33,714 nt of DNA, taken from assembly GCF_020179405.1 (NCBI RefSeq), contig NZ_JAICBZ010000044.1, positions 1 through 33,714 of the forward strand, in the 5' to 3' direction. This document shows, piece after piece, positions 1 to 7,591 of the stretch. A program made the position numbers and the translations under genes. A model generated the notes under the pieces. The model was not told the DNA's origin and ran no database searches. It saw nothing but the letters and a program-made list of their open reading frames with translations. The stretch is from Xinfangfangia pollutisoli. Lineage in GTDB: Bacteria > Pseudomonadota > Alphaproteobacteria > Rhodobacterales > Rhodobacteraceae. Position 1 is the stretch's first letter; the number at the start of each line of letters is the position of its first letter.

Positions 1-237
1 GCATCACACCCGCCCAGAAACTGAAGATGGCTGCCTGAAGTCTACTGCTGCACCCCGTTAAAACGGGGAGGATTACCGGCCCAAAGCCGACCTCCGGAAC
101 GCCTCGCAATCACACGGAAGCGTTCCTCTAAACAGCCATTCGTTCGTGGCGCAGCTTTTCCACCGGCCGATTGGAGACCCTGCAAACTAGGTAGTCTCAG
201 AACAAAAAAAATGTAGAGGCAATATCTTAGAAAATGG
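1..237. other. AT-rich non-coding flank with a small hairpin
   Basis: No convincing gene was seen. The stretch lies downstream of the minus-strand nuclease gene that ends at 238. It contains an inverted repeat CCCCGTT/AACGGGG at 53-59 and 62-68 with a 2-base centre, a weaker GAGAC/GTCTC inverted repeat near 175-200, and an A8 run near 203-210 that reads as T8 on the minus strand. The hairpins and the T run are in the wrong order for a clear intrinsic terminator of the minus-strand gene. Base composition matches the AT-rich nuclease gene rather than the GC-rich bulk of the window. Confidence 0.4.
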
Positions 238-2409
238 TCAGCTCAGACTATTGCGTGATGTCCTGCTCTTCTTCAGGGTGATTGCCGCGCTACGTATACG
301 CGCGCGAGCCGCAGCTTCGTCAAGTTCGGCGAACTCGCCCACGGCCTTCAGAAACTTCTTCATTTCGCGGGGGTCTACACGGTCCGTGATTCGCAAACCA
401 AAGACTGTCGGCGTGATAGCCTCATTTTCCTGGGCGGAGCGCCGTCGTGAAGGATCGAGCATGTAGTGGTTGAGCAGGAATTGCGGCAACATAACAACGT
501 CATCATGTTGCCCATGCTTCTTCAGAATCCTGAGAACGCGGGTTTCTTCTGTCATCCACCATGTATCGTATCCATACAAATTGCTGGTGATACGTTCCTT
601 CCGCTCTAGCCGCTCAGAATTGATGTAAAGAGCCATCTGGGCGTCGTTGAGCGCAAGTATTTGGTTTCCAGACGTGCTCTCCTTATCACGAGCCGCTAAT
701 ATATCGGCGGCAATGGCTTCAGCGAGGGAGTTGTCGATCTTCGTCGTCAACTCTTCAAGTTCCGTAAATTCGAAACCGAACTTATCGACAAGGAAAGACC
801 CGAAGTCGTCAATGTTTCGCTTGGGATCCGTGAACCAAGAGGCATTGCCAATCTGGTTGAGGAAGTCACTCCAATCGCGCGGTCTTCGTGTATGCCCTTC
901 TGGCTCGAAGTATGCGTAGAAGAACGCTCGAATAAGTATCCGTTCGCAGTTTTTAACTGCCTCCAGATCGCCCAACCTGTACCAGCTTTCATAGTCGTTG
1001 CGGAAAGTCAGATATGTCGCATGGATGTGGCTGAATGTTTCGTTCACTACTTGTCGTGTTATATTAAGCTTGACGCCCGCCGATTGAAGCGTCGTAAGCG
1101 CATTGGTCATACCTCTGCTGCCGACTCGCACGAATGTTTCCGATAGGCACCTAACAATAATGTCAGTGCCGAGGTAAATCCTCAGGCGCTTCGCCATCTC
1201 CGAAAAATACTGTGTGACCGCGATGTCTCCGTCCATAACGAATTTAACGGAAAAATACTTCAAGAGTAGCTCTAGGTACTCCCGCTCGTCCTGATTGGAC
1301 GAGTAACAGACGCGTCGAAAGACGTTGGAAGCTGACTCCTTGGATTCCTCAATAAGTTCCAGCGGCACCGAGGCCGATTCAAAATACAAGTTAAATATCG
1401 AGAAAACTTCTATGTTTGGCTCGGACGAAATCTCAGAAAACGATTTTGCGAAATTCATCGCTTGCCGCCGAAACGTTTCGACAATGGCGAACCGTACTGC
1501 AGGTACAATATGATCCCGTAAGGTATCATTTTTCTCTTTACATTCTTCGTCAACGCGTCTGGAAATGCTGGCGATAAATGCATCTTCCCGTGTCTTCAGC
1601 GTCAAGTTGCCACTGTCGAATTGGTTCCGAACCTCGTATGGTAGGGCATACTTGTCACCTGGATGCTTTCTAATACGAGGCAGATTACTTTTCGAGGACA
1701 AGAAATCCAGTCGCTCCGGAACTGATGCGGGAGCCTTTGAAACTACCTTTGGACTGCTTTTCCCCAACTCCGTCTTTATCACTTCGAGGGTCTTGAAGAC
1801 TCCTTCTTGTGGGTTTGTCCCAATCAGGCAATCATAAATGATTGTATCTAGGCATAGGTTCTGAAAATTCTCCGAAGCGGGAAGGGAGTGCGCTTCCGCC
1901 TCCAAATAGGTCAAAATGCTAAGGCGGTCGGCATAGTTCAGCTCCCGCCTGACAGTACCGGCCCGCTGCAGGCCATCGATCAAACTGCGGACGTAGCCAT
2001 ACAGTGAGTTTTCAAGCTCATCGTACAGACTAGCATGGATTAATAACCACCGGCGGTCACGTATTTCAATCCTGACACCAAACTCCTTGCTCCACGTCGC
2101 TTCAAGCATGTCGCGCTGTGATTCGTTCTGACTTGTAACGTAGATAAGGCGCTTGATTGTACGAGTTTTGCGAATGTCTTCAATGGTCTTCCGTAGCTTT
2201 TTGCGAGTGTCTTCCTGCTTTGAAATCTGAATAAAGTGGTCAGTGGAGCCCTGAATGGCACGAATAAAGCCATCCTGTCCTCCATCGTGCATCCCGCCGG
2301 TCGGTTCAAACTGATACCCTTCAGTGACTTGCAGGACCTTTTGCACCCATATCTCGAAGTCTGTTGTGGAGATATTGTCGATAGACAGCGAGATAAGTTG
2401 ATCGGACAT
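238..2409 (-). CDS. Putative two-nuclease protein: N-terminal Mrr-like PD-(D/E)XK domain and C-terminal PIN-like domain
   Basis: A 723-residue protein not assignable to a named family by eye. Residues about 15-120 resemble a PD-(D/E)XK (Mrr/restriction endonuclease-like) fold: a helix ending near Glu30, a GGMHDGGQDG loop (38-47, Asp46 the likely metal ligand), a strand ending in QISK (61-64), then a basic amphipathic helix. Residues about 410-625 fit a PIN-like nuclease: LGTDIIVRCLSE (Asp416), TRQVVNETFSHI (Glu457), ALNDAQMALYI (Asp589) and WWMTEE (T620/E621), in the acidic order expected of PIN domains. The middle is largely helical and the C-terminus is basic. The gene is much AT-richer than its neighbours, with mixed third positions, which suggests horizontal acquisition. 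I see no strong ribosome binding site before the ATG at 2409. A role in defence against foreign nucleic acid is inference; the domain assignments are moderately secure for PIN and tentative for the N-terminal domain. Confidence 0.6.
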   Translation of the reverse strand: MSDQLISLSIDNISTTDFEIWVQKVLQVTEGYQFEPTGGMHDGGQDGFIRAIQGSTDHFIQISKQEDTRKKLRKTIEDIRKTRTIKRLIYVTSQNESQRDMLEATWSKEFGVRIEIRDRRWLLIHASLYDELENSLYGYVRSLIDGLQRAGTVRRELNYADRLSILTYLEAEAHSLPASENFQNLCLDTIIYDCLIGTNPQEGVFKTLEVIKTELGKSSPKVVSKAPASVPERLDFLSSKSNLPRIRKHPGDKYALPYEVRNQFDSGNLTLKTREDAFIASISRRVDEECKEKNDTLRDHIVPAVRFAIVETFRRQAMNFAKSFSEISSEPNIEVFSIFNLYFESASVPLELIEESKESASNVFRRVCYSSNQDEREYLELLLKYFSVKFVMDGDIAVTQYFSEMAKRLRIYLGTDIIVRCLSETFVRVGSRGMTNALTTLQSAGVKLNITRQVVNETFSHIHATYLTFRNDYESWYRLGDLEAVKNCERILIRAFFYAYFEPEGHTRRPRDWSDFLNQIGNASWFTDPKRNIDDFGSFLVDKFGFEFTELEELTTKIDNSLAEAIAADILAARDKESTSGNQILALNDAQMALYINSERLERKERITSNLYGYDTWWMTEETRVLRILKKHGQHDDVVMLPQFLLNHYMLDPSRRRSAQENEAITPTVFGLRITDRVDPREMKKFLKAVGEFAELDEAAARARIRSAAITLKKSRTSRNSLS

Positions 2410-2789
2410 GGTGGAATTTACCGGTTGCGTGCGTTGGGGCTACCTCAGCACCAAATGAACCTCGGCGCAAAGCAAATTTCTCATCTCGTTTGAACGGCTC
2501 AATAGGCGCTAGAGCGGAGGAGCAGTTGGTCCTGTCTTAGGGCTTGCGTCTGAAAGCGCGCGCACTTGAATGTGACCTAACGCAAAATGTTGCGGCTGTG
2601 CGCCGCACTGCCGCAAGGCCGCTCCCCGCCCCCCTCGTCGTGATCGCGGCTCGTCCACGAGTTCGGCGCAGAGCGGCAGGTCCGGGGCAAATGCCTGTCG
2701 CCGTGCGGCCTGGACCTGCTGCCGCAACGCCGCGCTTTCCGGCGTTCGGCGGTGTGGCCTTGGGCGGGATCTGTCGGTCTTCCGGCATG
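2410..2789. other. Composition boundary, no supported gene
   Basis: The sequence changes from AT-rich to the GC-rich host composition at about 2540-2620. Open frames exist on both strands, but they lack ribosome binding sites and recognisable motifs, and they read across the terminator of the next gene. A stretch of Ala/Arg-rich translation on the minus strand could be a degraded gene end left by the insertion of the AT-rich segment, but I cannot identify it. The promoter of the nuclease gene should lie just upstream of 2409; no good -35/-10 pair was recognised. Confidence 0.4.
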
Positions 2790-2819
2790 AAAACGCCCCC
2801 ACGGCGCTGGCCGTGGGGG
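2790..2819 (-). terminator. Intrinsic terminator of the 2TM gene
   Basis: Perfect 10-bp stem CCCCCACGGC (2796-2805) / GCCGTGGGGG (2810-2819) with a GCTG loop. On the minus strand it is followed by TTTT (complement of AAAA at 2790-2793). It lies about 25 bases past the stop codon of the minus-strand gene ending at 2846, which is the classic arrangement of a Rho-independent terminator. Confidence 0.85.
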
Positions 2820-2845
2820 GCTTGCGGTTGGGGCCTTTTCGGGTT

Positions 2846-3079
2846 TCAGCGCTTGCGGTTGTGCCGGGCGCCGGGGCCGAGGACAAAGAACCAGTGGGCG
2901 GCAAGGCCGATGCTCCAGCCGGCCAGCGACCACAGCGACCAGGCGTAGCCGCCGGTCAGGGCGTTGAGGATGATCTGTGCCAGGATCACCGGCACGAAGA
3001 CCAAAGCGTGGATGCGGAAACCCAATTCGCGTTGGGCGGGGGTGCGCGGGGCCTGTTCGGCGGCAGTCAGGGTGGTCAT
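2846..3079 (-). CDS. 2TM domain membrane protein
   Basis: A 77-residue protein with a short polar N-terminus (to about residue 20), two hydrophobic segments (about 24-45 and 48-68) linked by a short GGYAWSLW turn, and a basic tail (ARHNRKR). The pattern RELGFRIHALVFVPVILAQI matches the small 2TM domain family often found alone or fused to histidine kinases. Its function is unknown; it should sit in the inner membrane. The ATG at 3079 is preceded by GGAGA on the minus strand at a suitable distance, which supports this start. It is followed by a strong terminator, so it is probably monocistronic or the last gene after the hydrolase upstream (gap about 85 bases). Confidence 0.8.
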   Translation of the reverse strand: MTTLTAAEQAPRTPAQRELGFRIHALVFVPVILAQIILNALTGGYAWSLWSLAGWSIGLAAHWFFVLGPGARHNRKR

Positions 3080-3164
3080 GTCGATCTCCGATGGGATGCA
3101 GGGTTGCGGGTTGGGTTGGGGTTGAGGTTAGGGGCGCCGACAGGGTGCCGGTCATCCCCCGGGA

Positions 3165-3911
3165 TCAGCGCGTCGCCGCCTCGATGGCGTCGGCGACGGC
3201 TTGGGGCTGCGAGACAAGGCCGGCATGGCTGGCGGCGATCTCGGTGACCTGGGCGCCGATCCGGTCGGCGAAGAAATGCTGGGCACCGGCCGGCAGCACG
3301 CGGTCGGCGGTGGTCACGACATAGAAGCTGGGCTTGTCATGCCAGGCGGCGACTTCGGCCACGGCCTCGAAATTGGCCGGGTTCGAGGGCAGCTGGGCCG
3401 CCGCCATCGCCTTGGCTTCGGTCAGCGGCAGGTCGCCGGCGAAAAGCGCCGGGAAGGCCGCGGGGTCGAAGACCAGCCCGCCCTGATCGTTCGGGCGGAT
3501 GGCTTGCGACCCTTCGCTGGGCGCGCCGGCCGACAGAAGCGCGGTCAGCGACTCGCCCCGGTCCGGCGCGAAGGCCGAGACATAGACAAGCGAGACGACA
3601 TTGGCGTGGTTGCCCGCCTCGCCGATCACCACGCCGCCCCAGGAATGGCCGACAAGCACCGTCGGGCCGTCCTGCGCATCCAGCGCGGCCCTGGTCGCGG
3701 CCACGTCTTCGTCCAGCGAGGTCAGCGGGTTGGCGACCTGGGTGACGGTGTAGCCGCGGTTGGTCAGGATCACGGCCACCTTGTCCCAGCTCGATTCATC
3801 GGCGAAGGCGCCGTGTACCAGAACGATGTTGCGTGGGCCGTCTTCGGCCTGGGCCGCGCCGGTACCGATCAGCGCGGTGCCGATCAGCAGGGCGGAAAGG
3901 GTATGTTTCAT
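3165..3911 (-). CDS. Secreted alpha/beta hydrolase
   Basis: A 248-residue alpha/beta-hydrolase-fold protein. A signal peptide (residues 1-22, cleavage expected after AQA) sends it to the periplasm. Next come the oxyanion-hole strand VLVHGAF (about 30-36), the nucleophile elbow GHSWGG (88-93, Ser90), an acid candidate Asp203 in TTADRVL, and His229 in ASHAGLV. The length and motif order match the EstC-like/salicylate-esterase-like branch of small esterases. The substrate cannot be read from the sequence. The gene is divergent from an AraC-type regulator (4156-5136), with a 244-base shared upstream region containing imperfect direct repeats, so it is a plausible target of that regulator. Confidence 0.85.
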   Translation of the reverse strand: MKHTLSALLIGTALIGTGAAQAEDGPRNIVLVHGAFADESSWDKVAVILTNRGYTVTQVANPLTSLDEDVAATRAALDAQDGPTVLVGHSWGGVVIGEAGNHANVVSLVYVSAFAPDRGESLTALLSAGAPSEGSQAIRPNDQGGLVFDPAAFPALFAGDLPLTEAKAMAAAQLPSNPANFEAVAEVAAWHDKPSFYVVTTADRVLPAGAQHFFADRIGAQVTEIAASHAGLVSQPQAVADAIEAATR

Positions 3912-3948
3912 TGGTCAGTCTCCATGGTTTGGCCAAGGGGCATCCGTC

Positions 3949-4096
3949 CGGCAAATCGCTTGCCGCGGGCTTTTGGCCGGGTTCGGGTTTCAGATCTTCG
4001 ACTTTGCGCAGGGCGCAGGGCTTGGCGGGCTCTGGACGATCGGCAAACTTGCCTGCCGCCGGTCCCTGGCCGGGTTGAAGCTTCCGATTTTGCGTT
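3949..4096. promoter_or_regulatory. Imperfect direct repeats in the divergent hydrolase/AraC promoter region
   Basis: Two related blocks lie 92-93 bases apart. Copy one (about 3949-4009) and copy two (about 4041-4095) share CGGCAAA, then TGCCGC, then TGGCCGGGTT (3974-3983 and 4067-4076), then a TTTTGCG/CTTTGCG end. AraC-family regulators commonly bind direct repeats, and the region separates a divergent AraC gene from its neighbour, so an operator role is a reasonable inference. A simple old duplication is the alternative. Confidence 0.4.
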
Positions 4097-4155
4097 TCGC
4101 CCCGGTTTTCTTGGGGTATCCTGCGTTCGGTGAGGAGAAATTAGGGCAAGAGCGC

Positions 4156-5136
4156 ATGCCGGACCATGACCGCAGCTCGGGAAGACTTGCCCTGGAATCC
4201 GGCGATCCGGCCTCTGCCACCGGGCTGAGCGACGATTTCCTGTCCCAGATCCTTGGCCTGATCCGGCTGGGGGCTGTGCGGGTCTTTGCGGCGGACCTGG
4301 CGGCGCCCTGGGCGCTGTCCTTCGCCGCCGGCGCGGCCTGTCTGCATCTGGTCGAGACGGGCGAGGCCCTGGTGACCGCGGCCGACGGCCGCAAGGCGCT
4401 GGTCCGCGCCGGTGACCTCATCCTGCTGCCACAGGAAAGCGCGCATGTGATCGGCGCGGGCGACGCCGCGTCGATGCCGCTTGCCGTGGCGCTGGCGCGC
4501 CATCAGACCGGCGGCAGGCTGCACCTGCCGGGCGAGGGCGCGACCACCCGCCTTGTCACCGCGACCTTCCGGTTCCAGGGGGACAACCTGTCGTCGATGC
4601 TGGCGGTGCTGCCGCCCTTCATCCATATCCCGGCGGGCAGCGCGGGCGGCGACTGGCTGGCCGACCTCGCCCGCATTCTGCTGGCCGAGACGCGCGAGGC
4701 CCGCGCCGGGGTGGCCGTGCTTGCCGAGCGACTGATCGACGCGCTGGTGATCCAGGCGATGCGCCTTTGGGTGCGCGGCGCCACGCCCGAGGATCGCGGT
4801 TGGCTGGGGGCGCTGGCCGATCCGCGCATCGCCCGGGTGCTGAAGGCCATTCACGATGCGCCCTTCCACATCCGCAGCGTCGGCGAACTGGCACATCTGG
4901 CGGGCATGTCACGTTCCAGCTTTGCCGAGCGCTTTGCGCTGCTGATCGGCGCGCCGCCCCTGCATTACCAGACGCGCTGGCGGCTGCTTCTGGCGCATCA
5001 GATGCTTCAGCGCAGCGATGCGCGGGTCAGCGAGATCGGCCGCCAGATCGGCTATGAGTCAGAAGCCGCCTTCAGCCGGGCCTACAAGGCGCAGTTCGGC
5101 CATCCGCCAGCGAAGACGCGCGGCAGCCTTGGCTGA
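4156..5136 (+). CDS. AraC family transcriptional regulator with N-terminal cupin
   Basis: A 326-residue regulator. Residues about 25-200 form the cupin-type sensor seen in this AraC subgroup (FLSQILGLIRLGAVRVFAADLAAPW near the start, LVRAGDLILLPQ and a following His in the barrel). Residues about 225-325 form the AraC DNA-binding domain with two helix-turn-helix units: VGELAHLAGMSRSSFAERF, and VSEIGRQIGYESEAAFSRAYK followed by FGHPPA. The open frame extends 132 codons upstream, but that part reads as shadow coding over the divergent hydrolase. The ATG at 4156 begins the recognisable protein. It is followed at about 120 bases by an aldo/keto reductase gene on the same strand, which together with the divergent hydrolase may form its regulon. 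The inducer is unknown. Confidence 0.85.
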   Translation: MPDHDRSSGRLALESGDPASATGLSDDFLSQILGLIRLGAVRVFAADLAAPWALSFAAGAACLHLVETGEALVTAADGRKALVRAGDLILLPQESAHVIGAGDAASMPLAVALARHQTGGRLHLPGEGATTRLVTATFRFQGDNLSSMLAVLPPFIHIPAGSAGGDWLADLARILLAETREARAGVAVLAERLIDALVIQAMRLWVRGATPEDRGWLGALADPRIARVLKAIHDAPFHIRSVGELAHLAGMSRSSFAERFALLIGAPPLHYQTRWRLLLAHQMLQRSDARVSEIGRQIGYESEAAFSRAYKAQFGHPPAKTRGSLG

Positions 5137-5255
5137 GTTGTGAATTCGGTTCCAAACTCGTGCGATCACGGGGTGGCTAATGCGATTTCGCTGCCGGGGG
5201 TAAACCTTTCCTCAGACGCCAGGGCCGCGACGGCCGGCAGATCAGGAGAATGACA

Positions 5256-6260
5256 ATGGCACTGCAAGACATCCTTCACGGCCGCATCGGCTTTGGCTCG
5301 GCCCCCTTGGGCAACATGTTCCGCGCCATCCCCGAGGCCGAGGCGCAGGCGACGGTCGCCGCCGCCTGGGACAGCGGCATCCGCTTTTTCGACACCGCGC
5401 CCTTCTATGGCGCGGGCCTGGCCGAAATCCGGTTGGGTCAGGCGCTGGCGGGCAGGAACCGCGCCGATTACGCGATCAGCACCAAGGTCGGCCGCGTGGT
5501 GCTGGACGAGGTGGAAGACTCCGTCCTCCGCGAGAAGGACAGGGTGTTCAGCCATGGCCGCCCGAACCGGGTGGTGAACGACTACAGCCATGACGGCACC
5601 CTGCGGTCGATCGAGGACAGCCTGAAGCGGCTGGGCACCGACCATATCGACCTGGCCTTCGTGCATGACGTGGCGCAGGATTTCTACGGCGACGAGTGGT
5701 TGTCGGTGTTCGAGACCGCCCGGAAGGGCGCCTTCCGCGCCCTGGACCGGCTGCGCGACGAAGGCGTGATCAAGGGCTGGGGTCTGGGCGTGAACCGGGT
5801 GGAACCCATCGAGCTGCTGCTGGGTCTTGAAGAGCCGCGCCCCGATGTCTTCCTGCTGGCCGGGCGCTACACGCTGCTTGACCACGACCGCGCCCTGCAA
5901 CGCGTGATGCCGCAGGTGGCCGAGAAGGGGCTGGGGATCGTCGTCGGCGGGCCCTACAGCTCGGGCGCGCTGGTCGGCGGGCCGAATTTCGAATACGCCC
6001 CGATCACGCCCGCCATCCGCGACAAGGTGCAATGGATCAAATCCATCGCCGACCGGCACGGCGTGTCGATGAAGGCGGCGGGGCAGCAGTTTTCGCTGGC
6101 GCATCCGGCGGTGGTGGCGGTGATCCCGGGCGCCAGCAAGCCCGACCGCATCGCCGAGGATCAGGCCGCCTTTGACGAGGTGATCCCGGATGCCTTCTGG
6201 CGCGATCTGCGGCAGGCGGGGCTGGTGAACGCCGACGCGCCGCTGCCCATCGACCGCTAG
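5256..6260 (+). CDS. Aldo/keto reductase (D-threo-aldose 1-dehydrogenase-like)
   Basis: A 334-residue NAD(P)-dependent oxidoreductase of the aldo/keto reductase TIM-barrel superfamily. The catalytic tetrad can be read as Asp46 and Tyr51 (FFDTAPFYG), Lys78 (ISTKVGR) and His138 (AFVHDV). C-terminal motifs FSLAHPAVVAVIPGASKP form the cofactor phosphate-binding region. The sequence is closest in style to the branch containing L-fucose/D-threo-aldose dehydrogenase and pyridoxal 4-dehydrogenase; the true substrate is unknown. Two in-frame ATGs occur at 5250 and 5256. AGGAG at 5244-5248 is one base from the first and seven from the second, so 5256 is chosen. The gene lies downstream of, and is probably controlled by, the AraC regulator at 4156-5136. 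Confidence 0.88.
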   Translation: MALQDILHGRIGFGSAPLGNMFRAIPEAEAQATVAAAWDSGIRFFDTAPFYGAGLAEIRLGQALAGRNRADYAISTKVGRVVLDEVEDSVLREKDRVFSHGRPNRVVNDYSHDGTLRSIEDSLKRLGTDHIDLAFVHDVAQDFYGDEWLSVFETARKGAFRALDRLRDEGVIKGWGLGVNRVEPIELLLGLEEPRPDVFLLAGRYTLLDHDRALQRVMPQVAEKGLGIVVGGPYSSGALVGGPNFEYAPITPAIRDKVQWIKSIADRHGVSMKAAGQQFSLAHPAVVAVIPGASKPDRIAEDQAAFDEVIPDAFWRDLRQAGLVNADAPLPIDR

Positions 6261-6309
6261 AGCCTGTCCGACAACAGGGAGATCGGTTTTGTCGAAAGAC
6301 CGGCTCTAG
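6257..6309. terminator. Shared bidirectional terminator containing both stop codons
   Basis: Outer inverted repeat CTAGAGCC (6257-6264) / GGCTCTAG (6302-6309) encloses an inner repeat CGACAA (6269-6274) / TTGTCG (6289-6294). The TAG stop of the aldo/keto reductase lies in the left arm and the TAG of the convergent LysR gene lies in the right arm. Position and symmetry suggest a terminator acting in both directions. Confidence 0.55.
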
Positions 6310-7208
6310 GGGTTCAGGAACCGCTGCAACCGCGGCACGAAGAAATCAAGGAAGGCCCGCAGCCGCACCGGCATGTGGGCCGCCCCCTTGTAGACGGCGT
6401 GGATCTCGTCTTCCTCGACCAGCGCGCTATCGGCCAGCACCTCGACCAGCTCGCCCCGGGCGATGTGGTCGCGCAGGTGGTAATCGGCCACTCGCACCAG
6501 CCCCAGACCCGACAGCGCGGCCCGCCGCAGCGTCTCGGCATTGTTGGCCAGCAGGCTTCCCGTCAGCATCCGTTCCACGATCCGCCCGCTTTCGCGCATT
6601 GGCCAGACCGGATTGGCCCGGCGGAAGTTGAAGCCAAGGCAATTATGCGCGGCCAGATCCTCGGGCTGCACCGGCGTGCCCGCCCGCGCCAGATAGGCGG
6701 GCGCGCCGACGATCCGCCGCCGGGTCGTGCCGATCTTGCGCGCCATCAGGTTGGAATCGGCCAGCCTGCCGACGCGGAAGGCCACATCGGCGCGCTCGAG
6801 ATACAGATCCACCACCTCATCCGACAGCGACAGATCCAGCGTGATCTTCGGGTAGCGCTGAAAGAAGGCGGGCAGAAGCGGCTCTATCCCCGCGGTGCCG
6901 AAGGACACCGAGGAATTGATCCGCACCAGCCCCTCGGGCTCGGCCCCGCCTTGCGTCAGTTGCTGTTCGGTATCCTCGATCCGGCCCAGCAGGTCGCGGC
7001 TGCGTTCGTAATAGAACTGCCCCTCGGCCGTCAGCGTCAGCGCCCGGGTCGAGCGTTCCACCAGCCGCACGCCCAGCCGTTCCTCGATCCGGGCAACAAG
7101 TTTCGACACGGTCGAGGGCGTCATGTGCAAAAGCCGCGCCGCTTCGGAAAAGCTGCCGGCTTCCACCACCCGCACAAAGACCGCCATCTCGCCCGCGCGG
7201 TTGTCCAT
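6306..7208 (-). CDS. LysR family transcriptional regulator
   Basis: A 300-residue LysR-type regulator. The N-terminal winged helix-turn-helix is clear (residues about 5-63: FVRVVEAGSFSEAARLLHM, then TPSTVSKLVARIEERLGVRL). It is followed by the linker helix and a periplasmic-binding-protein-like effector domain (about 90-295, including VRINSSVSFG and SGLGLVRVADYHLRDHI). It belongs to the CrgA/DsdC-like subgroup common in Proteobacteria. It is convergent with the aldo/keto reductase, so it does not have the usual divergent target next door; its target is unknown. The ATG at 7208 gives the canonical LysR N-terminus. Confidence 0.9.
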   Translation of the reverse strand: MDNRAGEMAVFVRVVEAGSFSEAARLLHMTPSTVSKLVARIEERLGVRLVERSTRALTLTAEGQFYYERSRDLLGRIEDTEQQLTQGGAEPEGLVRINSSVSFGTAGIEPLLPAFFQRYPKITLDLSLSDEVVDLYLERADVAFRVGRLADSNLMARKIGTTRRRIVGAPAYLARAGTPVQPEDLAAHNCLGFNFRRANPVWPMRESGRIVERMLTGSLLANNAETLRRAALSGLGLVRVADYHLRDHIARGELVEVLADSALVEEDEIHAVYKGAAHMPVRLRAFLDFFVPRLQRFLNP

Positions 7209-7591
7209 GCCTCACCTGTGATCGGGTTTCCCGTCGCTTGCGCCGAAATCTATGCCAACCGTGCGCGGCCGTGAATGGTTTTCCAAACGGGCGGGGAAGT
7301 CCGGCGTCCCATCTGCGCCTGCCCTGTGTGGCCACATGGGGCAGCAGACGGCCCTTTCGGCGGCGAAGAGGCGGCGCTGGCCGAGCCCCGCGCCTTCTGG
7401 GGCAGCCATCCGGCGCTGAAATGCCAAGCGACGCTTGCACGCATTGGCGCGCGCTTCGCTTTGGATCGGACCGCGCGCAGAAATTGCGGTGGCGGGCCTA
7501 GCGGTCGGCGCAACGGATCCTGATCCCAAGGCGGGGCAGAGGCCCGCTCGGGCATTTCGCCCGCGGCGAAGGGGATAAAATCCGGCAGTCC
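7209..7591. other. Intergenic region between two minus-strand regulators
   Basis: About 380 bases upstream of the LysR gene and downstream of the AraC gene. Several short open frames cross it on both strands, the most protein-like being plus-strand 7275-7523 (82 codons, with GC-rich third positions in its middle). None has a ribosome binding site or a recognisable motif, so none is called. It should contain the LysR promoter. Confidence 0.4.

Noticed and set aside
53-68. CRISPR-like repeat, because of the short hairpin.
   Set aside because: The palindrome occurs once only, with no spacer-repeat periodicity anywhere in the window.
1-237. Integrase or tRNA attachment site at the left edge of the AT-rich segment.
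   Set aside because: No tRNA-like sequence or integrase coding was seen in the window; the segment is cut by the window edge.
2509-2904. Minus-strand open frame with an Ala/Arg-rich helical-looking segment downstream of the 2TM gene.
   Set aside because: It crosses the strong terminator at 2790-2819, has no ribosome binding site and no recognised motif. At best it is the remnant of a gene broken at the composition boundary.
7275-7523. Plus-strand 82-codon frame with GC-rich third positions in its middle.
   Set aside because: No ribosome binding site, no motif, and overlapping frames on the other strand look equally good.
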